Of a stretch of 9,305 bases of DNA, positions 6,065-9,305 are shown piece after piece. Numbering within the stretch: position 1 is the stretch's first letter; the number at the start of each line of letters is the position of its first letter. The translations under genes and the position numbers were made by a program. The notes below the pieces were generated by a model. The model made no database searches and was not told the origin of the DNA. It worked only from the letters and a program-made list of their open reading frames with translations. The stretch is taken from NCBI GenBank assembly GCA_947384095.1, contig CANDFU010000039.1, positions 1 to 9,305 on the forward strand, given 5' to 3'. Origin of the DNA: an uncultured Roseburia sp. GTDB lineage: Bacteria; Bacillota; Clostridia; Lachnospirales; Lachnospiraceae.

Positions 6065-6576
6065 AGCTTCTGGGCAGCCTGATCGTCATTACGGCGAGCA
6101 CAGGGTTTGCCCACTGTATCAGGAAGGATATGACAGAACATCTGAAACTTCTGTATGAAATCAGAAGACTTCTCGTGGCGCTTTCCTGCGAAGCCGCCTG
6201 TTCCATGCAGCCGATGGAGGTGCTTCTCGGGGGGCTTATCCGGCCCACGGATGTGCGGCTCGCCAGGGCATGCCGCGAAATTGCCGGCCGCCTGATGGAA
6301 AAGTGCGAGCGTACAGGGGAACAGATCTGGCGCGAGGTCTTTGCCTCCCATGTGAAGGAGCTGGGGCTTAGGGGCGAGGAAGCGGAGATCATTCAGAATG
6401 CAGGCTGCGGTTTTTTTGGAAAAAGTGTGGAAGAAAACAAAAAGCAGCTTTCGCTGACCCTGGAACATCTGGATTTTGTGATTGAGCGGACAAGAGAAGA
6501 GCAGGGAGAAAAACAGCGCGTCTATCAGACGGTAAGCGTAATGTGCGGGCTGATGCTGATTATTCTGCTGATCTGA
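6058..6576 (+). CDS. spoIIIAB: Stage III sporulation protein AB
   Basis: This 172-residue membrane protein is the second component of the SpoIIIA complex; the family resembles GspF-like platform proteins of type II secretion. An N-terminal hydrophobic segment (LKLLGSLIVITASTGFAH, about 2-19) is followed by a helical soluble region beginning RKDMTEHLKLLYEIRRLLVAL. A C-terminal membrane segment ends the protein (VSVMCGLMLIILLI, about 159-172). This N- and C-terminal anchor layout is typical of the family. The start overlaps the end of spoIIIAA, with GGAG five bases before the ATG. A 68-base gap to spoIIIAC contains a small palindrome. Confidence 0.92.
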   Translation: MLKLLGSLIVITASTGFAHCIRKDMTEHLKLLYEIRRLLVALSCEAACSMQPMEVLLGGLIRPTDVRLARACREIAGRLMEKCERTGEQIWREVFASHVKELGLRGEEAEIIQNAGCGFFGKSVEENKKQLSLTLEHLDFVIERTREEQGEKQRVYQTVSVMCGLMLIILLI

Positions 6577-6595
6577 GAACTGTGGAGCCGCAGAC

Positions 6596-6607
6596 GGGCA
6601 TATGCCC
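6596..6607. repeat. Perfect 12-bp palindrome between spoIIIAB and spoIIIAC
   Basis: GGGCATATGCCC is a perfect palindrome in the 68-base gap between the two genes. As RNA it gives only a 4-bp stem with an AUAU loop and no T-run, so it is not a terminator. It may be chance, or a minor RNA-processing or stability element within the operon. Confidence 0.3.
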
Positions 6608-6644
6608 TGCCGAAAAGATTTGCCGGAAAGGATGTAAGAAAGCT

Positions 6645-6839
6645 ATGAGCGTAAACTTGATTTTTAAAATTGCGGCAGTGGGGATTCTGGTGACCGTCAT
6701 CAGCCAGGTGCTAAAGCACAGCGGAAGAGAAGAACATGCCTTTCTTACCAGTCTTGCCGGACTGATTATTGTGCTCTTCTGGATTGTGCCTTATATCTAC
6801 GAGCTGTTCGAGACGATGAAATCATTGTTTGCGTTGTAA
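6645..6839 (+). CDS. spoIIIAC: Stage III sporulation protein AC
   Basis: This 64-residue integral membrane protein belongs to the SpoIIIAC/SpoIIIAD family. It consists of two membrane segments, about residues 4-22 (LIFKIAAVGILVTVISQVL) and 32-55 (ending IVPYIYELF), joined by a short charged loop (KHSGREEH). The size fits the family (about 65 residues). I start at ATG 6645, preceded by GGAAAGGA about twelve bases upstream. The same frame extends further up, but the added residues are polar, cysteine-rich and unlike the family. It lies between spoIIIAB and spoIIIAD in the usual operon order. Confidence 0.92.
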   Translation: MSVNLIFKIAAVGILVTVISQVLKHSGREEHAFLTSLAGLIIVLFWIVPYIYELFETMKSLFAL

Positions 6840-6873
6840 CGGAACGCAGAGTGATATTCATGGGAGGTAAAAA

Positions 6874-7257
6874 ATGGACATACTGCGAATTGCGGTTCTG
6901 GGGATCGCGGGGGTGCTGATTGCGCTTCCTCTCCGGACGGAAAAACAGGAATACAGCCTTTTTATCAGTATGACCGTGTGTGTCTGCATTTTTGTCTATC
7001 TTCTGACAAAGGTGGAAACGATACTCAGTTTTGCAAAACGGATGGAAAATCTGATTGCGGTGGACAGCCGGTATCTGATGCTGGTGATAAAAATGGTGGG
7101 CATTACATATGTTGCGGAGTTTGCCGTCAATATCTGCAAAGACGCCGGATACGCCGCAATCGGGAGCCAGATTGAGATTTTTGCAAAAATGTCGATTCTG
7201 GTGGTGAGCATACCGGTGCTGACCGCGTTTTTAGAGACGATCGGGAGTTTTTTATGA
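6874..7257 (+). CDS. spoIIIAD: Stage III sporulation protein AD
   Basis: This 127-residue polytopic membrane protein is a paralogue-like relative of SpoIIIAC within the mother-cell SpoIIIA complex. Four hydrophobic stretches are visible: about 4-21, 29-45, 69-87 (YLMLVIKMVGITYVAEFAV), and 105-127 (ending AFLETIGSFL). The segment AGYAAIGSQIEIFAKMSIL is characteristic. GGGAGG lies about seven bases before the ATG. The stop overlaps the start of spoIIIAE (ATGA, 7254-7257), indicating translational coupling. Confidence 0.94.
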   Translation: MDILRIAVLGIAGVLIALPLRTEKQEYSLFISMTVCVCIFVYLLTKVETILSFAKRMENLIAVDSRYLMLVIKMVGITYVAEFAVNICKDAGYAAIGSQIEIFAKMSILVVSIPVLTAFLETIGSFL

Positions 7258-8474
7258 GGAGAGCGGTTTTTGGAATCGGATTATTTTTTCTGCTTGTATC
7301 GCTGCCGGTATCTGTACGGGCGGACATGGCGACGGCGCGCCTGTTTCTCTGTATGCGGGAAGAGAACGCCGGCTTGCCGGGTAAAAATGCGGACGACGGG
7401 AACCGTTATCTGAAGGGAATGCTGGGTGAAATGGATTTTTCTGAGCTGGATGAACTTCTCATGGAAGACCTGTCCGGAAATATCAGACAAAAGACTGTTT
7501 TTTCCGATGTGGTAAATGCATTATTGGAACAGGGGATACAAGGGTTTGACATATCGGTTGCGGCGCAATGGCTGTCTGACGCTGTTTTTTATGAGATCGG
7601 GACAAACCGTAGGCTTCTGGTCGAAATCCTGCTCCTGGCGGTGGGATTTTCGATTCTGAAAAACTTTGTCGGGGCTTTCCGTTCCTCCTACATTTCAGAA
7701 CTGTGTTTTCTGATGGTGTATTGTGTGCTGGGCGTAATGCTCTTACAGTCGTTTTCCGTTTTCGGGACGGTGGTGACAGATACAATGGGACGGAGCGTGG
7801 ATTTTATGAAGGCGCTGACGCCGACGCTGTCCGTCGCGATGGTGTTTTCGTCGGGGGCGGGCATGGGCGCCGGGTTTTACCAGACGGCGCTTCTCGTGAT
7901 TTATCTGATTCAGTGGGTGTTCCTGAAACTGTTTGTGCCGCTGATACAGATTTATATTATTCTGGAGCTTTTCAATCATTTTTTTGAGGATGAAAAGTTT
8001 GGAAATCTCACAGAGCTTGTGAACGGACTGATCTGCTGGGGGATGAAAATGGCCTGGATTCTGGTTCTGGGGCTTACGGTAGTGCAGGGAATGATCGCTT
8101 CGGCAAAAGACCGTCTGGTCGGAGGGGGAATCACAAAAGCGGCGTCCATGATTCCGGGAATCGGGAATGTAGTCAACGGGGCAGGCCAGCTTCTGCTTAG
8201 TTCCGGCATTCTGATCAAGAACTGCGTGGGAGCAGCGGCGCTTATTTTTCTGGTGGCAATCGGACTGATTCCAATGATCAAAATAGCCTGCCTGGCTGTT
8301 TTATACAAACTGACGGCCGCGGTAACGGAACCGGTGGCTGACGGACGGATTGCAGGCTGCCTTAAAGGGATGGCGGAGGGCGGGGTACTGTATCTGAAGC
8401 TGATGGGATATTGTTTCGTGCTGTTTTTCCTTACGGTTGCGCTGACGGTCTCAATGTCGGGTTTTATGGTGTAG
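7254..8474 (+). CDS. spoIIIAE: Stage III sporulation protein AE
   Basis: SpoIIIAE is the large polytopic membrane component of the SpoIIIA complex, suggested in the literature to act as a transporter-like or channel-associated subunit. The 406-residue product starts with a signal-peptide-like segment (residues 1-23, ending VRA before Asp24). A soluble, acidic N-terminal region runs to about residue 115, followed by about six or seven membrane segments through to the C-terminus (LTVALTVSMSGFMV). Conserved family features visible are KAASMIPGIGNVV and the late segment YKLTAAVTEPVADGRIAGCL. It overlaps spoIIIAD by four bases; GGGAG (about 7242-7246) serves as its ribosome site. Length matches the family (about 390-400) and there is no sign of damage. 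Confidence 0.95.
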   Translation: MRRAVFGIGLFFLLVSLPVSVRADMATARLFLCMREENAGLPGKNADDGNRYLKGMLGEMDFSELDELLMEDLSGNIRQKTVFSDVVNALLEQGIQGFDISVAAQWLSDAVFYEIGTNRRLLVEILLLAVGFSILKNFVGAFRSSYISELCFLMVYCVLGVMLLQSFSVFGTVVTDTMGRSVDFMKALTPTLSVAMVFSSGAGMGAGFYQTALLVIYLIQWVFLKLFVPLIQIYIILELFNHFFEDEKFGNLTELVNGLICWGMKMAWILVLGLTVVQGMIASAKDRLVGGGITKAASMIPGIGNVVNGAGQLLLSSGILIKNCVGAAALIFLVAIGLIPMIKIACLAVLYKLTAAVTEPVADGRIAGCLKGMAEGGVLYLKLMGYCFVLFFLTVALTVSMSGFMV

Positions 8475-8521
8475 GGGTAGCCGGAAAAGAGGTGCGAGGC
8501 GCCCCGGCTCGGGAGGAAATC

Positions 8522-9076
8522 ATGGAATATATCAGGAGTTTTCTGGCGCTGTTTGTTCTTCTGATGCTGTTGCTGTATCTGGTACCGGGGGAGGGCTTCC
8601 GGAAATATATTCAGTTTTTTTCGGAAATTCTTCTGGCCATCGGTTTTTTATATCCGGTATTATCTGTTCTTTATGACAGCGACGCCTTTCTTGAGAAGGT
8701 AGAGTATGAGGCGTTTGCAGAGGGACTGTCCGAGATTGCCAGGGACACGCGGAAAATTGAGTTTCTGCAGAACGATTATTATATTGCGGAGTATGAACGT
8801 GCCATAGCAATGGATGTAGAGCGGATCGCCGGACAATATGATTTTGATGTGACGGGGGTGGATGTGCATCTGACGGATGATTATACGCTGGATGAAATTT
8901 CGCTCGCAGTCACGGATCCGTCAGGGGATGAGGCCGCAGTCGGTAAGGTGAACGTTTCGGGAGGAATAAAGGGCGGCGGGGACGAAGCAGTCTTTGCAGG
9001 GCTGAAAAAAGAACTCTCACAGTATTATCAGATCGACGAAGCGCTGATTGAGATCAGTTACGGCAATATCCGATAG
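8522..9076 (+). CDS. spoIIIAF: Stage III sporulation protein AF
   Basis: This 184-residue membrane-anchored protein of the SpoIIIA complex has two N-terminal membrane segments (about 6-21, SFLALFVLLMLLLYLV, and 31-50, FFSEILLAIGFLYPVLSVLY). A soluble domain follows, with alternating helices and strands at the C-terminus (VTGVDVHLTDDYTLDEISLA, then IDEALIEISYGNI). In the family this domain adopts the ring-building-motif fold also found in AG and AH. I start at ATG 8522, with GGGAGG (8511-8516) five bases upstream; the same frame reaches back to 8411 inside spoIIIAE, but that extension is an overlap artefact. It lies 47 bases after spoIIIAE and 46 bases before spoIIIAG. Confidence 0.92.
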   Translation: MEYIRSFLALFVLLMLLLYLVPGEGFRKYIQFFSEILLAIGFLYPVLSVLYDSDAFLEKVEYEAFAEGLSEIARDTRKIEFLQNDYYIAEYERAIAMDVERIAGQYDFDVTGVDVHLTDDYTLDEISLAVTDPSGDEAAVGKVNVSGGIKGGGDEAVFAGLKKELSQYYQIDEALIEISYGNIR

Positions 9077-9095
9077 CAGGGGCGGAAGCGGGAAT

Positions 9096-9123
9096 GGAGT
9101 GCGGGAAAAAAGGAGTGCGGGAA
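9096..9123 (+). repeat. Direct repeat at the spoIIIAG ribosome site
   Basis: GGAGTGCGGGAA occurs at 9096-9107 and again at 9112-9123, a 16-base period. The second copy supplies the GGAG of the spoIIIAG ribosome site, so either GGAG could have served. An ATG at 9094 starts a 10-codon frame (MECGKKGVRE) whose TGA overlaps the spoIIIAG ATG. Probably a small local duplication. Confidence 0.45.
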
Positions 9124-9266
9124 TGAAAAAAATAAAAGAGTTTCTGGAAAACGGAGCATGGAAGCAGATGAAAAAAAGCGACTGGATCGTCCTGGCACTG
9201 ACGGGCGTCCTCCTGCTTGTCATCGCTCTTCCGGCGGGAGAAAAGGAAATTGCAGAGAAGGGGGGC
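9123..9266 (+). CDS. spoIIIAG: Stage III sporulation protein AG, N-terminal part only
   Basis: SpoIIIAG is a bitopic membrane protein that, in characterised spore formers, forms a large ring as part of the mother-cell-to-forespore channel. Only the first 48 codons are genuine here: a basic start (MKKIKEFLENGAWKQMKKSD), a membrane segment at about 21-36 (WIVLALTGVLLLVIAL), and the beginning of the extracytoplasmic region (PAGEKEIAEKGG). The family is usually about 200 residues, so about three quarters is missing. The frame continues to the window end, but the codons from 9267 on are sequencing adapter, giving the false tail RSEEHTSELQS. AAAGGAG (9109-9115) lies seven bases before the ATG. Position after spoIIIAF strongly supports the identity. 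Confidence 0.85.
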
Positions 9267-9305
9267 AGATCGGAAGAGCACACGTCTGAACTCCAGTCAC
9301 CTCTC
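9267..9305 (+). other. Illumina TruSeq adapter at the right end (artefact)
   Basis: Bases 9267-9300 are identical to the 34-base TruSeq read-1 adapter as I know it (begins AGATCGGAAGAGCACACG, ends CTCCAGTCAC). The last five bases, CTCTC, are where the sample index would begin. This is library-derived sequence left untrimmed in the assembly and not part of the organism. It explains the false SpoIIIAG tail and two spurious minus-strand frames starting with MCSSDL and MLFRS. Confidence 0.97.

Noticed and set aside
1..9266. Search for mobile elements, CRISPR, toxin-antitoxin, phage or defence genes
   Set aside because: All larger genes belong to core metabolic, translation or sporulation families. 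No transposase, terminal repeats, spacer arrays or tRNA-associated attachment sites were seen.
9017..9283. Minus-strand frames starting MCSSDL and MLFRS opposite spoIIIAF/AG
   Set aside because: Their starts lie in the adapter sequence and the remainder is antisense to spoIIIAF and spoIIIAG, so they are artefacts.

Overview
The window looks like ordinary chromosomal DNA from an endospore-forming, low-to-moderate-GC Firmicute. It most resembles Clostridia, and probably Lachnospiraceae. Supporting signs are the spoIIIA sporulation operon, strong Shine-Dalgarno sequences (AGGAGG type), sigma-A-like promoters, and the protein flavour of ArgRS, DUF2200 and the NUDIX_N_2 hydrolase. All confidently called genes lie on the + strand. 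Family assignments rest on reading the proteins by eye; no database search was possible.

Layout. Positions 1-250 are a leader with a good promoter (TTGAAA-17-TAAAAT, 168-196) and possibly the 5' end of a divergent gene running off the left edge. Positions 251-1336 encode a PfkB-family sugar kinase, most likely 2-keto-3-deoxygluconate kinase, followed by a hairpin terminator (1364-1393). Positions 1450-2528 hold a small cluster: a NUDIX hydrolase of the NUDIX_N_2 type, an MmcQ/YjbR-family protein, and an overlapping, probably unannotated 30-residue membrane peptide starting at TTG. A near-consensus promoter (2548-2576) then drives argS (2651-4438) and a DUF2200 gene (4454-4813). That unit ends in a 21-bp hairpin terminator (4818-4867).

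From 5054 to the right end runs the stage III sporulation operon in the classical order spoIIIAA-AB-AC-AD-AE-AF-AG, with overlaps or short gaps. A sigma-E-like promoter (CATAGAAT at 5017-5024) precedes it. In known spore formers these mother-cell proteins form an ATPase-driven export or feeding apparatus that connects mother cell and forespore: AA is the ATPase, AB-AE are membrane components, and AF, AG and AH are ring-forming proteins. Only the first 48 codons of spoIIIAG are genuine here, and spoIIIAH is absent.

The most notable observation is technical. Bases 9267-9300 are the Illumina TruSeq adapter, followed by five bases that could be the start of an index. The right end is therefore a sequencing artefact and not genome sequence, and the apparent C-terminus of SpoIIIAG (RSEEHTSELQS...) is not real. 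I found no mobile element, CRISPR array, tRNA, rRNA or convincing undescribed system. The best biological candidates for a second look are the 30-residue TTG-start membrane peptide and the short reading frames in the argS leader.
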